Program-made: the position numbers and the translations under genes
The notes under the pieces: generated by a model
Seen by the model: only the letters and a program-made list of their open reading frames with translations
Told to the model about the DNA's origin: nothing
The model's database searches: none
Shown here: positions 54,431 through 62,985 of the stretch, piece by piece
Layout: every line of letters begins with the position of its first letter
Position numbering within the stretch: the stretch's first letter is position 1
Source of the DNA: Thiotrichales bacterium
GTDB lineage: Bacteria; Pseudomonadota; Gammaproteobacteria; Thiomicrospirales; Thiomicrospiraceae
NCBI GenBank assembly: GCA_016938655.1
Contig: JAFGUG010000031.1
Span: forward strand, 62,001 to 126,000
DNA length: 64,000 bases
Reading direction: 5' to 3'

Positions 54431-55164
54431 TGCAAACTCATCCCTATCCGCCTCGAACGAATCTTTTTGATACAGTGTTAACCTACCCAAACGAGGCATT
54501 TCGTCAAAAACAAGGTGTGGGTATGACCTCTCAGCGTACTCGAGATAGGTTGGTTAAGCGACTGATTGAGTTAGGGATTTATGATGAGCGGGTTTTAAAT
54601 GCGATGCGCCAAGTACCGCGCCACTGTTTTTTAGATGAGGCGATGGGCAGTCGCTCGTATGAGGATACGGCGTTACCGATTGGCTATGGTCAAACCATCT
54701 CTCAACCGATTGTAGTGGCAACCATGACGCAATGGCTGCTTGCAGATACGGATCACCGTCCTATGAAAAAGGTTCTGGAAATTGGAACGGGTTCCGGTTA
54801 CCAAACGTCAATTTTATCGTTGTTAATTGACGAAATTTACACCGTTGAACGCATTGCACCTTTAATGGCGCGTGCCCGAGATGTTTTAAACGATTTACAA
54901 TTATCTAACATTACTTTTAACTTAAATGATGGTCACTGGGGCTGGCAAGATGAGGCACCGTTTGACGGCATTATTTCTGCGGCTTCGCCGGCAAAACTTC
55001 CAGAAGAATTGATAAGCCAACTCAAAGAGGGCGGTCGTCTGGTGATGCCCATTGGTGAGCAGCAGCAACTGCTTTATGGGTTTGAGAAAACGGCAACGGG
55101 TGTTAAAGAGACCTGTTTAGGTGAGGTGATGTTTGTGCCAATGAAACAAGGAATTGAAGCGTGA
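54430..55164 (+). CDS. pcm: Protein-L-isoaspartate O-methyltransferase
   Basis: 244-residue SAM-dependent repair enzyme for isoaspartyl residues in damaged proteins. 'MTSQRTRDRLVKRLIELGI' is the usual N-terminus, preceded by about 30 extra residues here. 'DTALPIGYGQTISQPIVVA', 'VLEIGTGSGYQTSIL' (SAM motif I) and 'GGRLVMPIGEQQQL' are diagnostic. ATG 54430 overlaps the surE stop with AAGG upstream; an ATG at 54523 would give the usual shorter protein (about 213). The stop overlaps the next gene. Confidence 0.93.
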   Translation: MQTHPYPPRTNLFDTVLTYPNEAFRQKQGVGMTSQRTRDRLVKRLIELGIYDERVLNAMRQVPRHCFLDEAMGSRSYEDTALPIGYGQTISQPIVVATMTQWLLADTDHRPMKKVLEIGTGSGYQTSILSLLIDEIYTVERIAPLMARARDVLNDLQLSNITFNLNDGHWGWQDEAPFDGIISAASPAKLPEELISQLKEGGRLVMPIGEQQQLLYGFEKTATGVKETCLGEVMFVPMKQGIEA

Positions 55165-55739
55165 GTCTTTTTTCTTCACTGTATGATAAAACCCTAATGT
55201 GGGCTAAGCATCCGAAAGCCCCATGGTATTTAGGCGGCATGAGTTTTGCCGAATCCTCTTTCTTTCCCATTCCACCCGACGTTATGCTGATGCCAATGGC
55301 GTTAGCGAAGCCAGATAAAGCCTTTCAATATGCTTGGATTACCACGATATTTTCGTTATTGGGTGGTGTTTTGGGGTATGCCATCGGTTATTGGATGCTG
55401 GATATGGTGTGGCCGTTAATTGAGTCAATTGGCTATGTTGAAAAGTACCGTAAAATTGAAGGTTTTTTTGCTGAGTATGGCGTTTGGATTGTGTTTATAG
55501 CCGGGTTCAGCCCCATTCCTTATAAACTGTTTACCGTGACCGCTGGCGCAACCGGTATGGCGTTACTGCCTTTTATTATTGCTTCGTTTATTGGTCGTGG
55601 CGCGCGTTTCTTTTTGGTCGCTTGGCTAATGAAGGTGGGTGGGGAGCGTTACGAACCTAAAATCCGTCAATGGATAGATTGGATTGGTTGGTTTGTGATT
55701 GCTCTCGTGATCTTCTATATTATTCACAAAGTCACCTAG
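55161..55739 (+). CDS. yqaA: YqaA/DedA-type (VTT-domain) membrane protein
   Basis: 192-residue inner-membrane protein. 'FAESSFFPIPPDVMLMPMAL' is the DedA/VTT re-entrant helix, and 'IVFIAGFSPIPYKLFTVTAG' has the conserved Gly-Phe-x-Pro segment with the acidic and Arg residues following. The family is thought to flip or move lipids (undecaprenyl phosphate, phosphatidylethanolamine). GTG 55161 overlaps the pcm stop. The pcm-yqaA-nlpD order is common in some gammaproteobacteria. Confidence 0.88.
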   Translation: MSLFSSLYDKTLMWAKHPKAPWYLGGMSFAESSFFPIPPDVMLMPMALAKPDKAFQYAWITTIFSLLGGVLGYAIGYWMLDMVWPLIESIGYVEKYRKIEGFFAEYGVWIVFIAGFSPIPYKLFTVTAGATGMALLPFIIASFIGRGARFFLVAWLMKVGGERYEPKIRQWIDWIGWFVIALVIFYIIHKVT

Positions 55740-55775
55740 GGTAGGTAATAGAGTCATGCGAGGTGAGATTTAATA

Positions 55776-56618
55776 ATGATCATGAACGGCTTTATGACTC
55801 AATCCAATATTGGCCGTGCCTTAAAGAGAGGCATGGAGGTCATATTTGTCATTATGTTGATGTTGGTGGTGAGTGGATGCAGCAATCATTCCGTGAAACG
55901 CTCTTATCTTGAACCTTCGACCGATTTAGAACCGATTAAAAACAGTGCCTCGGATCACTTAAATAAAAACGCTTCTGAAAAATCATTAAAACAGTCATCT
56001 AAGCAGGCCTGCTCAAATTCTTATAAGGTGGTGTCAGGCGACAGTTTAAGCCTGATTTCAGCCAAGTGTAACATTAAACTTTCCGCCTTAGCGAAAGCGA
56101 ATAACTTAAAAAAACCTTACCTTATTCGTATTGGTCAACGACTAACGATTCCTACCTTAACAGCCAGTACAGTCAGACAAGCTGGATCGATATCTAAAAC
56201 GCCTGTTCACCGTTTGCCGAGTTCGACTGAAGTGCGAAAGAGCTATCAGTTAGCTAACTGGCAATGGCCGATGGAACAAAGATTAGAGCACCGATTTATT
56301 CGAGATGGCGCAGGCATTACGGGCTTAGAGATTAATGCGTTTCCGGGTATGGCGGTCATGGCTGTGGCGGACGGTGAAGTGGTCTATGTTGGCAGTGGTA
56401 TTATGCAATTTGGGTTAATGGTGATGTTGAAGCATGCCAGTGGTCATATGAGTGTTTATGCGCATAATAGCCAAGTTTTTGTGAAAGAGGGGCAAGTCGT
56501 AAAAGTCGGGCAGAAGATTGCCAATTCCGGTGCAACCGGCTTAACAGATCGTCCAAAGGTCTATGTGGAGGCACGATACAAAGGTAAGAAGGTAGATATA
56601 AAAAAGCTATTTGATTAG
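55776..56618 (+). CDS. nlpD: NlpD-like murein hydrolase activator lipoprotein
   Basis: 280 residues: lipoprotein signal with lipobox 'VVSGC' (Cys35), a LysM murein-binding domain at about 84-127 ('YKVVSGDSLSLISAKCNIKL'), a linker and a C-terminal M23 fold. The M23 zinc ligands are lost: the usual HxGxD is 'GLEI' and the usual HLHFE is 'KVYVEAR'. Like E. coli NlpD, it should be a non-catalytic activator of AmiC at the septum. Cys78 and Cys93 near LysM are unusual. rpoS, normally next, is absent. A palindrome copy is in the linker and another follows the gene. Confidence 0.9.
   Translation: MIMNGFMTQSNIGRALKRGMEVIFVIMLMLVVSGCSNHSVKRSYLEPSTDLEPIKNSASDHLNKNASEKSLKQSSKQACSNSYKVVSGDSLSLISAKCNIKLSALAKANNLKKPYLIRIGQRLTIPTLTASTVRQAGSISKTPVHRLPSSTEVRKSYQLANWQWPMEQRLEHRFIRDGAGITGLEINAFPGMAVMAVADGEVVYVGSGIMQFGLMVMLKHASGHMSVYAHNSQVFVKEGQVVKVGQKIANSGATGLTDRPKVYVEARYKGKKVDIKKLFD
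56002..56013. repeat. Iterated palindrome copy (inside CDS)
   Basis: Perfect AGCAGGCCTGCT inside nlpD just before LysM, read in the second frame as Gln-Ala-Cys. It supplies the cysteine at residue 79 or thereabouts. Confidence 0.8.
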
Positions 56619-56648
56619 AAGTGCGTTATGAGCAAGCTTCTCAAATCA

Positions 56649-56660
56649 GACAGGCCTGCT
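56649..56660. repeat. Iterated palindrome copy (convergent gap)
   Basis: GACAGGCCTGCT, 30 nt after the nlpD stop and 28 nt from the stop of the minus-strand gene. CAGACA (56646-56651) and TGTCTG (56666-56671) can pair around it. Confidence 0.75.
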
Positions 56661-56688
56661 AATTTTGTCTGTGTAAATTAAGCCGATT

Positions 56689-57069
56689 TTATTGCTCAAA
56701 ATCCATAATTAACCCGAGTACGACTTCTCGGTCTTCGGTTGTCAAAACATTGTAGGTTCGGCAAGCCGCTAGGTTATTCATTACCTCGAGACCCACACCT
56801 CGCTGTGAGCAATAAGCAAACAGTCTCGGTTCTGGAAAAACTTGGGTTTCGCCCGTACCTAAAATAATTACTTCGGGTTGCAAGCTTAAAAGTTCATCCA
56901 GTAAATCGGTTTCTAACAAGCTAATATGTCGGCAACTCCAGTCTTTAACCAGCTCTTTTTGGTTTAAAAAACAGCTATTTTTGAGCACCTGGTCATTAAT
57001 TTTAACTTCCCCTTGCTCATAGTGTTTAACGGCATTAATATTTGAGTCGCGGTGTTCGGTAAATTTCAT
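56689..57069 (-). CDS. Mth938-like domain protein
   Basis: 126-residue member of the Mth938/NDUFAF3-like family (DUF498). 'PEVIILGTGETQVFPEPRLF' is the conserved nucleotide-like loop, and 'GVGLEVMNNLAACRTYNVLT' in shortened form (VGLEVMNNLAACRTYNVL) the second. Bacterial members have no firmly established role; the eukaryotic relative aids complex I assembly. Alone on its strand, opposite nlpD and divergent from alaC. Confidence 0.85.
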   Translation of the reverse strand: MKFTEHRDSNINAVKHYEQGEVKINDQVLKNSCFLNQKELVKDWSCRHISLLETDLLDELLSLQPEVIILGTGETQVFPEPRLFAYCSQRGVGLEVMNNLAACRTYNVLTTEDREVVLGLIMDFEQ

Positions 57070-57232
57070 AAAAACTCATCTTATTTACTGGAATTTGCAA
57101 TATCCAATAATGGCTTTGTAAAAGCACTATTAAAGCGGATTTATTGCAACTAATCAATTGACGAAACAAATAGTTTCTGTAAAATTTACCGATTATAAAA
57201 AATTTTTATTAATACGCTTTTTGCGTGGCTTA

Positions 57233-58444
57233 ATGAAGGCTAAATTCGTGAAAGAAGATTTCCCTAGGATTAACAGACTCCCTCCTTACGTGTTCAACAT
57301 TGTTGGCGAATTAAAAGCCGAAGCACGCCGTCGTGGAGAAGATATTATCGATTTTGGTATGGGTAACCCAGACCAAGACACGCCTAAGCACATTGTTGAT
57401 AAGCTGATTGAAGTCGTTCAGCGTGAAGGCACACACCGTTATTCGGTATCACAAGGGATCCCTCGCTTACGCAAGGCTATTTGCAACTGGTATCAAACTA
57501 AATTTGACGTCGAGCTTAATCCTGACACGGAAGCGGTGGTCACCATCGGTTCAAAAGAGGGGTTGGCGCACTTGGCGATGGCAGTGGTCGACAAAGGAGA
57601 TACGGTGTTGGTTCCAAATCCGGCTTACCCTATTCACCCATACGGGTTTGTTATTGCAGGTGCTGATATCCGTCATGTAAAAATGACGCCAGATGTTGAC
57701 TTCTTTGAAGAGTTAGAGCGTGCCATTAAAGAGACCTGGCCTAAGCCAAAAATGTTGGTATTGAATTTTCCTGGCAATCCTACCACTCAGACTGTTGAGT
57801 TAGACTTCTTTGAAAAGGTCGTTGCCATTGCCAAAGAGCACGGTATTTGGGTTATTCACGATTTGGCTTATGCCGATATTGTGTTTGATGGTTATGTTGC
57901 CCCTTCAATTATGCAGGTGGAAGGCGCTAAAGATGTCGCCGTTGAATTTTATACCTTGTCAAAAAGCTACAATATGCCAGGTTGGCGTGTTGGGTTTATG
58001 GTTGGTAACCCAGTATTAGTTAATGCGTTAAAACGTATGAAGTCGTATTTGGATTACGGTACCTTCACGCCAATTCAAGTGGCGGCGATTACGGCATTGG
58101 AAGGGCCACAGGAGTGTGTGCAAGAAATTTCAGATATGTACAAAGTGCGTCGTGATGTGCTTTGTCAAGGATTGAATGCCATTGGTTGGAATGTCACTCC
58201 GCCTAAAGCGACCATGTTTGTTTGGGCGCCGATTCCGGAAGAGTATAAAGCGATGGGCTCAATTGAGTTCTCTAAAAAACTGTTAACCGAAGCGAAGGTT
58301 GCGGTCTCTCCCGGTATCGGGTTTGGTGATTACGGCGATGATCACGTGCGTTTTGGTTTAATCGAAAATGAGCATCGCACAAGACAGGCAGTTCGCGGTA
58401 TTCGTGATATGTTCCGTAAAGATGGATTAATTAAGCAAGACTAA
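57233..58444 (+). CDS. alaC: AlaC-type class I aminotransferase
   Basis: About 403-residue PLP aminotransferase very like E. coli AlaC (glutamate-pyruvate transaminase): '[20 protein letters not shown]' then '[16 protein letters not shown]', '[17 protein letters not shown]' and the cofactor lysine in '[15 protein letters not shown]'. I choose ATG 57233 over TTG 57158 because the added 25 residues are outside the family. The ribosome site is weak, so GTG 57248 is also possible. It sits upstream of hom and thrC, suggesting supply of amino groups in the aspartate-family pathway. Confidence 0.92.
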   Translation: MKAKFVKEDFPRINRLPPYVFNIVGELKAEARRRGEDIIDFGMGNPDQDTPKHIVDKLIEVVQREGTHRYSVSQGIPRLRKAICNWYQTKFDVELNPDTEAVVTIGSKEGLAHLAMAVVDKGDTVLVPNPAYPIHPYGFVIAGADIRHVKMTPDVDFFEELERAIKETWPKPKMLVLNFPGNPTTQTVELDFFEKVVAIAKEHGIWVIHDLAYADIVFDGYVAPSIMQVEGAKDVAVEFYTLSKSYNMPGWRVGFMVGNPVLVNALKRMKSYLDYGTFTPIQVAAITALEGPQECVQEISDMYKVRRDVLCQGLNAIGWNVTPPKATMFVWAPIPEEYKAMGSIEFSKKLLTEAKVAVSPGIGFGDYGDDHVRFGLIENEHRTRQAVRGIRDMFRKDGLIKQD

Positions 58445-58557
58445 TTGAAATCATGCTTACCCGTTAGCGCAAGTCTCATTGTCTTGTCTTAACGGGTTGT
58501 AAATTGCGTTAACTGCAATAAAAGCTGCAATAAAAGCTGTAATAGGAAATAAAAAGA

Positions 58558-59871
58558 ATGAAAACAATCAGAGTGGGTCTATTAGGATTAGGAACTGTCG
58601 GTGGTGGAACGCTGGATATTCTGCAAAACACGTTACCAGAGATCCAGTGTCGATTAGGCCAAACGATTGAAGTGACTATTATTGCTGTTAGAGATTTAAA
58701 TCGTGCACGTTCCGTTGATACAACGGGTATTCAAATGACCGACAATACCCAGGATGTGGTTACCGATCCTGATGTGGATGTTGTCATTGAGTTGATGGGC
58801 GGTACAACCTTAGCGAAAGAGCTGTTAGAAACCGCCATTAAAAACGGTAAGCATGTTGTCACTGCCAATAAAGCATTAATTGCGGAATTCGGTAATGAGT
58901 TGTTTAGCTTGGCCGAACAACACAACGTGATTATTGCTTATGAAGCGGCTGTAGCAGGTGGGATTCCCGTGATTAAGGCCGTGCGTGAAGGCTTGGCTGC
59001 AAATAAAATTGAGTGGATTGCTGGCATTATTAATGGTACTGGTAACTATATTCTGACTGAGATGAAAAAACCCGGTGCCGACTTTGCTCAGGTATTAAGC
59101 GTTGCGCAAGAGCTAGGGTATGCCGAAGCGGATCCGACATTCGACGTTGAGGGGATTGATGCGGCGCATAAGTTAACCATCCTAGCGTCTATCGCATTTG
59201 GGATCGAGTTGCAGTTTAATAAGGTCTATACTGAAGGGATTAGCAAGGTAACCGCTGAAGATATTCGTTTTGCTTCGCAGTTAGGCTATGAAATTAAACA
59301 CTTAGGTATCGCCAAACGCTCCGAAGAAGGGTTCTCTTTACGTGTTCACCCAACCTTGATTCCAAAGGAAGTGCTAATTGCAAACGTCAACGGTGTCATG
59401 AATGCCGTAATGGCGTATGGTAATCACGTTGGGCCAACCATGTATTACGGACCTGGTGCGGGAGCTGGACCAACAGCGAGTTCAGTGGTGGCCGACGTTA
59501 TTGATGTTATTCGTGCGCAACACCAGCCTAAAGAAGACCGAGTACCCGCTTTAGGTTTTAAAGCGGATCAAATGCAAACAGCCCCAGTACTGGATATTGA
59601 TGCCATTGATTCCGCTTATTACATTCGCTGTTTTGCAAAAGACCATACGGGTGTTTTAGCAAAAGTCACAGCTCTTTTGGCGCAATCAAATATCAATATT
59701 GAACACTTGCATCAAGAGCCATGTAAGCAAAACCGTGATGATGCGACTTTGGTTATGATTACCGACGAGACTAAAGAATCGAACTTAAATCAGGCTTTGA
59801 TCGCACTGCAAGCTTTAGATGAGATTGTCGGTGATGTCATGCGAATTCGTGTCGATTCATTAGGCGCGTAG
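58558..59871 (+). CDS. hom: Homoserine dehydrogenase
   Basis: 437-residue NAD(P)-dependent enzyme turning aspartate semialdehyde into homoserine. 'VGLLGLGTVGGGTL' is the Rossmann loop, 'NKALIAEFGNELF' and 'GIINGTGNYILTEMKKPG' the substrate site, and the C-terminal ACT domain ('RCFAKDHTGVLAKVTALLAQ') gives threonine feedback. It is a monofunctional enzyme with no aspartokinase fusion. alaC is upstream and thrC downstream. Confidence 0.97.
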   Translation: MKTIRVGLLGLGTVGGGTLDILQNTLPEIQCRLGQTIEVTIIAVRDLNRARSVDTTGIQMTDNTQDVVTDPDVDVVIELMGGTTLAKELLETAIKNGKHVVTANKALIAEFGNELFSLAEQHNVIIAYEAAVAGGIPVIKAVREGLAANKIEWIAGIINGTGNYILTEMKKPGADFAQVLSVAQELGYAEADPTFDVEGIDAAHKLTILASIAFGIELQFNKVYTEGISKVTAEDIRFASQLGYEIKHLGIAKRSEEGFSLRVHPTLIPKEVLIANVNGVMNAVMAYGNHVGPTMYYGPGAGAGPTASSVVADVIDVIRAQHQPKEDRVPALGFKADQMQTAPVLDIDAIDSAYYIRCFAKDHTGVLAKVTALLAQSNINIEHLHQEPCKQNRDDATLVMITDETKESNLNQALIALQALDEIVGDVMRIRVDSLGA

Positions 59872-60040
59872 TTAACTGCCATTACGTGCCTTTTGCCTGT
59901 GCTGCAAACTTGTGGCAGCAGGGTGATAAATAACCCCAAAGTACAAACAAACGCTTCATATTGTTGTGGTCACAAAGCCTTAGCAAATAACCTAACACTG
60001 ATTACGCCAATCACAGAAATAATGGATTTGGATTTTACCT

Positions 60041-61516
60041 ATGAATTTTATTGAAACACGTGGCAATGACGGTCACCGCCCTAAGCAAATTACTTTTTCA
60101 CAGGCAATATTAAGCCCTATGTCCTCTTTTGGTGGACTGTATTCGCCAGAAAAACTACCTGATTTAGGAATTCCATTTTTAGAGAAACATATACAGTCCG
60201 ACTATAAAACCTTAGCGACAGCCATTTTGTCAGAGTTTGATGTAGATATTGATGCGGCGGTGATTGAAGAGGCGATGTCTCTGTATGATCAATTTGATGA
60301 CCCAAAACACCCTGTGCCAGTTGTGAAGGTGTTTGACGAATTGTATGTGAGTGAGTTGTATCACGGTCCAACACGTGCCTTCAAAGATATGGCTTTGCAG
60401 CCATTTGGAACGGTCTTATCCGCAGTTGCACGTAAACGAAACGAAAAGTATCTTATCTTAGCTGCAACCAGTGGCGATACCGGGCCAGCAGCGTTAGATA
60501 CCTTCCGTGGTAGAGACAATGTGATGGTGGCTTGTCTGTATCCAGAAGGTGGAACGTCGGATGTGCAACGACTACAAATGGTGACTGAGGATGCCGAGAA
60601 CTTAAAGGTTATTGGGATTAAAGGCGATTTTGATGATGCTCAAAGTGCGCTTAAAACGTTACTGACTTCGGATGCCTTTAAAGCCACTTTGCTTGACAGT
60701 GGTATTTCGCTCTCAGCTGCCAATTCAGTGAACTTTGGACGAATTATTTTCCAGACACTTTACCATGTGCACAGTTACCTTGAGTTAGTTCGTCAAGGTG
60801 CAATTTCAATGGGTGAGAAGATATATCTTAATGTCCCAAGTGGTAACTTTGGTAATGCACTGGGTGGTTACTACGCCCTTAAAATGGGTCTGCCAGTTGA
60901 ACAAATTCACATCGCCTCAAACAATAACAATGTGTTAACTAAGTTTATTAAAACCGGTGTTTACGATCTAAGAGATTTAGGCGTGATTCCAACGACTTCG
61001 CCGGCTATGGATATTCTAAAATCTTCCAACATTGAGCGTATTTTGTTCGATCTATTTGGCGGCGAGCGAACTAAAACACTCATGTTAGCATTGGATCATG
61101 AAAAGCACTACGAGCTAACTGAAGATGAGCTTGCACAGCTTCAGGCTATCTTTGCAGCAGACTTTTGTACCGATGAAGAGGTGAGTCGTTTTATTAAGCG
61201 TTCGTTTGATGCAGGCTATTTAATGGATCCGCATACAGCAACGTGTTTTAAAGCCTATGATACTTGTCGTGCTGATAAAACAATCAAAACCATTTTTTAT
61301 TCTACTGCTGAGTGGACAAAGTTTTCACCTATGATTGCCGCCGCACTTACAGGTGAAGAAGGATTGCATGATATTGAGGCGCTAAAATCGATTGCTGAAA
61401 AAGCAAAGGTAAAAATTCCTGCTAAAATTGAAAAACTGTTTCAGCAGCCAATTGCACAATCGACGGTGATTGATAAAAAAGACATTGAAAAATCTATTTT
61501 AAGTTTCTTAAAATAA
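60041..61516 (+). CDS. thrC: Threonine synthase
   Basis: 491-residue long-form (E. coli/yeast-like) PLP enzyme converting O-phosphohomoserine to threonine. 'NFIETRGNDGHRPKQITFSQ' is the N-terminus; the cofactor lysine is in 'HGPTRAFKDMALQPFG', and 'AATSGDTGPAALDTFRGRDN' follows. It lies 170 nt after hom. The homoserine kinase gene thrB is not between or after them. A clear terminator follows. Confidence 0.96.
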   Translation: MNFIETRGNDGHRPKQITFSQAILSPMSSFGGLYSPEKLPDLGIPFLEKHIQSDYKTLATAILSEFDVDIDAAVIEEAMSLYDQFDDPKHPVPVVKVFDELYVSELYHGPTRAFKDMALQPFGTVLSAVARKRNEKYLILAATSGDTGPAALDTFRGRDNVMVACLYPEGGTSDVQRLQMVTEDAENLKVIGIKGDFDDAQSALKTLLTSDAFKATLLDSGISLSAANSVNFGRIIFQTLYHVHSYLELVRQGAISMGEKIYLNVPSGNFGNALGGYYALKMGLPVEQIHIASNNNNVLTKFIKTGVYDLRDLGVIPTTSPAMDILKSSNIERILFDLFGGERTKTLMLALDHEKHYELTEDELAQLQAIFAADFCTDEEVSRFIKRSFDAGYLMDPHTATCFKAYDTCRADKTIKTIFYSTAEWTKFSPMIAAALTGEEGLHDIEALKSIAEKAKVKIPAKIEKLFQQPIAQSTVIDKKDIEKSILSFLK

Positions 61517-61558
61517 ACCTGTTTTTCATGGTCATATTGGCACCATCTAACAAATAAT

Positions 61559-61582
61559 AAACCGGGGTAACCCGGTTTTTTT
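61559..61582 (+). terminator. Terminator after thrC
   Basis: AAACCGGG, GTAA loop, CCCGGTTT, then T residues. Confidence 0.92.
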
Positions 61583-61613
61583 ATCCTATTTTTTTAGTTT
61601 ATTGAGACCGATT

Positions 61614-62645
61614 ATGAGCAAAGCCATTACCTTATGGATTCCAGACTTTTTAAATAAGCAGCGCATTATTGAATCTGAGCAGGCCTGGTTGGATTTGTCT
61701 CTTCCTGCTCTGCGCACGCTTTTAAAAAAGGCAGATCTATTTCCTGTTCATTCAAAAAATAATCAACCCGTTGACGACTTTTACGCAACGGCCAGTAATT
61801 TGTTTCATCAAAACCAAACGTTACCGGTTGCCGCTACCATGGCGAAACACTTTCTTGAAGCATTTGATGATGGTTTGTTTTGGATGAAAATTGACCCTGT
61901 GCAGATGGTGCCCGATCGAGATACGTTGGTGTTAATTCCAGGTGCCGATTTGCAAATTTCTGAACAAGAGGCTTTGGCATTAATAGACGCTTTTAATCAA
62001 CACTTTCAACAAGATAAGGTGGTTATTGAGTACGGTTCGCCAACCGATTGGTTTTTAAATATTAAACAAGTTGTGGATATTAAAACGACCTCTTTAAATG
62101 AGGCAAGCTATCAGCAACTTCATGAAAAATACCCAACTGGGCATGCCGCTCAATATTGGCGTCAGCTGTTAAACGAAGCCTCTATGTTGTTTTATACCCA
62201 TCCGGTCAATGAGAAACGTCGTGAAGCGGGATTACCTGAAATAAATGGCGTTTGGCTTTGGGGAGAGGGGCGTTTAAAAGACGTCAATCTATACCCCAGA
62301 GCGACGGCAAACATAGCGTCTGAAAACTCGTATTTAGCCGGCATGGCTAAATTAACTCGTGCGCAAAGCAGTGCGTTTCCAGAAAGTTTGCAGGCCTGCT
62401 TAGATTCTGATCAAACGCATCATCTGTTGATGCCTGAATTTATTAATCTGAGTTTAGACAAGTTGACACAAGAGGCGTGGATTGAATCAGTTAACTGGTT
62501 GGAGTCCGACTGGATGGCGCCGATCCTAACCGCTTTAAAACAGAAAAAAATTCACTCTCTATTATTAGAACTGGGTGATGGCCATCGTTATCACATCGAA
62601 CCGAAACACCTTAATCGATTTTGGCGTTTTAAAAATCGAATCTAA
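61614..62645 (+). CDS. RpfE-like phosphoglycerate-mutase-family protein (tentative)
   Basis: 343 residues, soluble, no signal peptide. The motif 'SMLFYTHPVNEKRREAGLPE' then 'INGVWLWGEGRL' resembles proteins annotated as RpfE/phosphoglycerate mutase-like in Xanthomonas and other proteobacteria. I recall no tested activity for them, and none of the alkaline-phosphatase-superfamily metal motifs is complete here. ATG 61614 has GAG 7 nt before; an in-frame TTG at 61602 is less likely. Two palindromic repeat copies lie inside the gene. Confidence 0.55.
   Translation: MSKAITLWIPDFLNKQRIIESEQAWLDLSLPALRTLLKKADLFPVHSKNNQPVDDFYATASNLFHQNQTLPVAATMAKHFLEAFDDGLFWMKIDPVQMVPDRDTLVLIPGADLQISEQEALALIDAFNQHFQQDKVVIEYGSPTDWFLNIKQVVDIKTTSLNEASYQQLHEKYPTGHAAQYWRQLLNEASMLFYTHPVNEKRREAGLPEINGVWLWGEGRLKDVNLYPRATANIASENSYLAGMAKLTRAQSSAFPESLQACLDSDQTHHLLMPEFINLSLDKLTQEAWIESVNWLESDWMAPILTALKQKKIHSLLLELGDGHRYHIEPKHLNRFWRFKNRI
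61678..61689. repeat. Iterated palindrome copy (inside CDS)
   Basis: AGCAGGCCTGGT, read in the second frame as Gln-Ala-Trp. Confidence 0.65.
62389..62400. repeat. Iterated palindrome copy (inside CDS)
   Basis: TGCAGGCCTGCT followed by TAGATT, read in the second frame as Gln-Ala-Cys-Leu. Confidence 0.75.
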
Positions 62646-62985
62646 TAAATTAGGCTACCGTTCATTTTAGCTTTTAATTTATAAACTCCTATCGCCTCCC
62701 TTTTCTGATCCGCAGTAAGACACTAGTCTTTTGTTTTATCTGCGTATTGCTGCCTGCTTATCACAATAAAGACGTTTAAAGAACTCTGTTTGTTTTTAAT
62801 TGTTAATAAATGTAAGTCATTTGTTAATTAATGTAAGGGCGTGCTTTTAATTGTTCAATAATGGTGCACAATTAAATAATAAAACTCTTATATTTAAATA
62901 TAAGTTATTGTAATTAAATGATTAATATTTTAATGGCACCTAATAAGCTAAGGTTGTATTAATAGTAACTTATTGGAGCATTAAC
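62646..62985. promoter_or_regulatory. AT-rich control region upstream of the ABC operon
   Basis: 340 bp with no gene. It holds two near-identical 17-mers, TTGTTAATAAATGTAAG (62800-62816) and TTGTTAATTAATGTAAG (62821-62837), exactly 21 bp apart, and a weaker third, TTGTTCAATAATGG, at 62851. A perfect 18-bp palindrome CTTATATTTAAATATAAG lies at 62887-62904. GGAG at 62973-62976 serves the ATPase gene. The repeats look like stacked sites for a regulator, which I cannot name. Confidence 0.55.
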
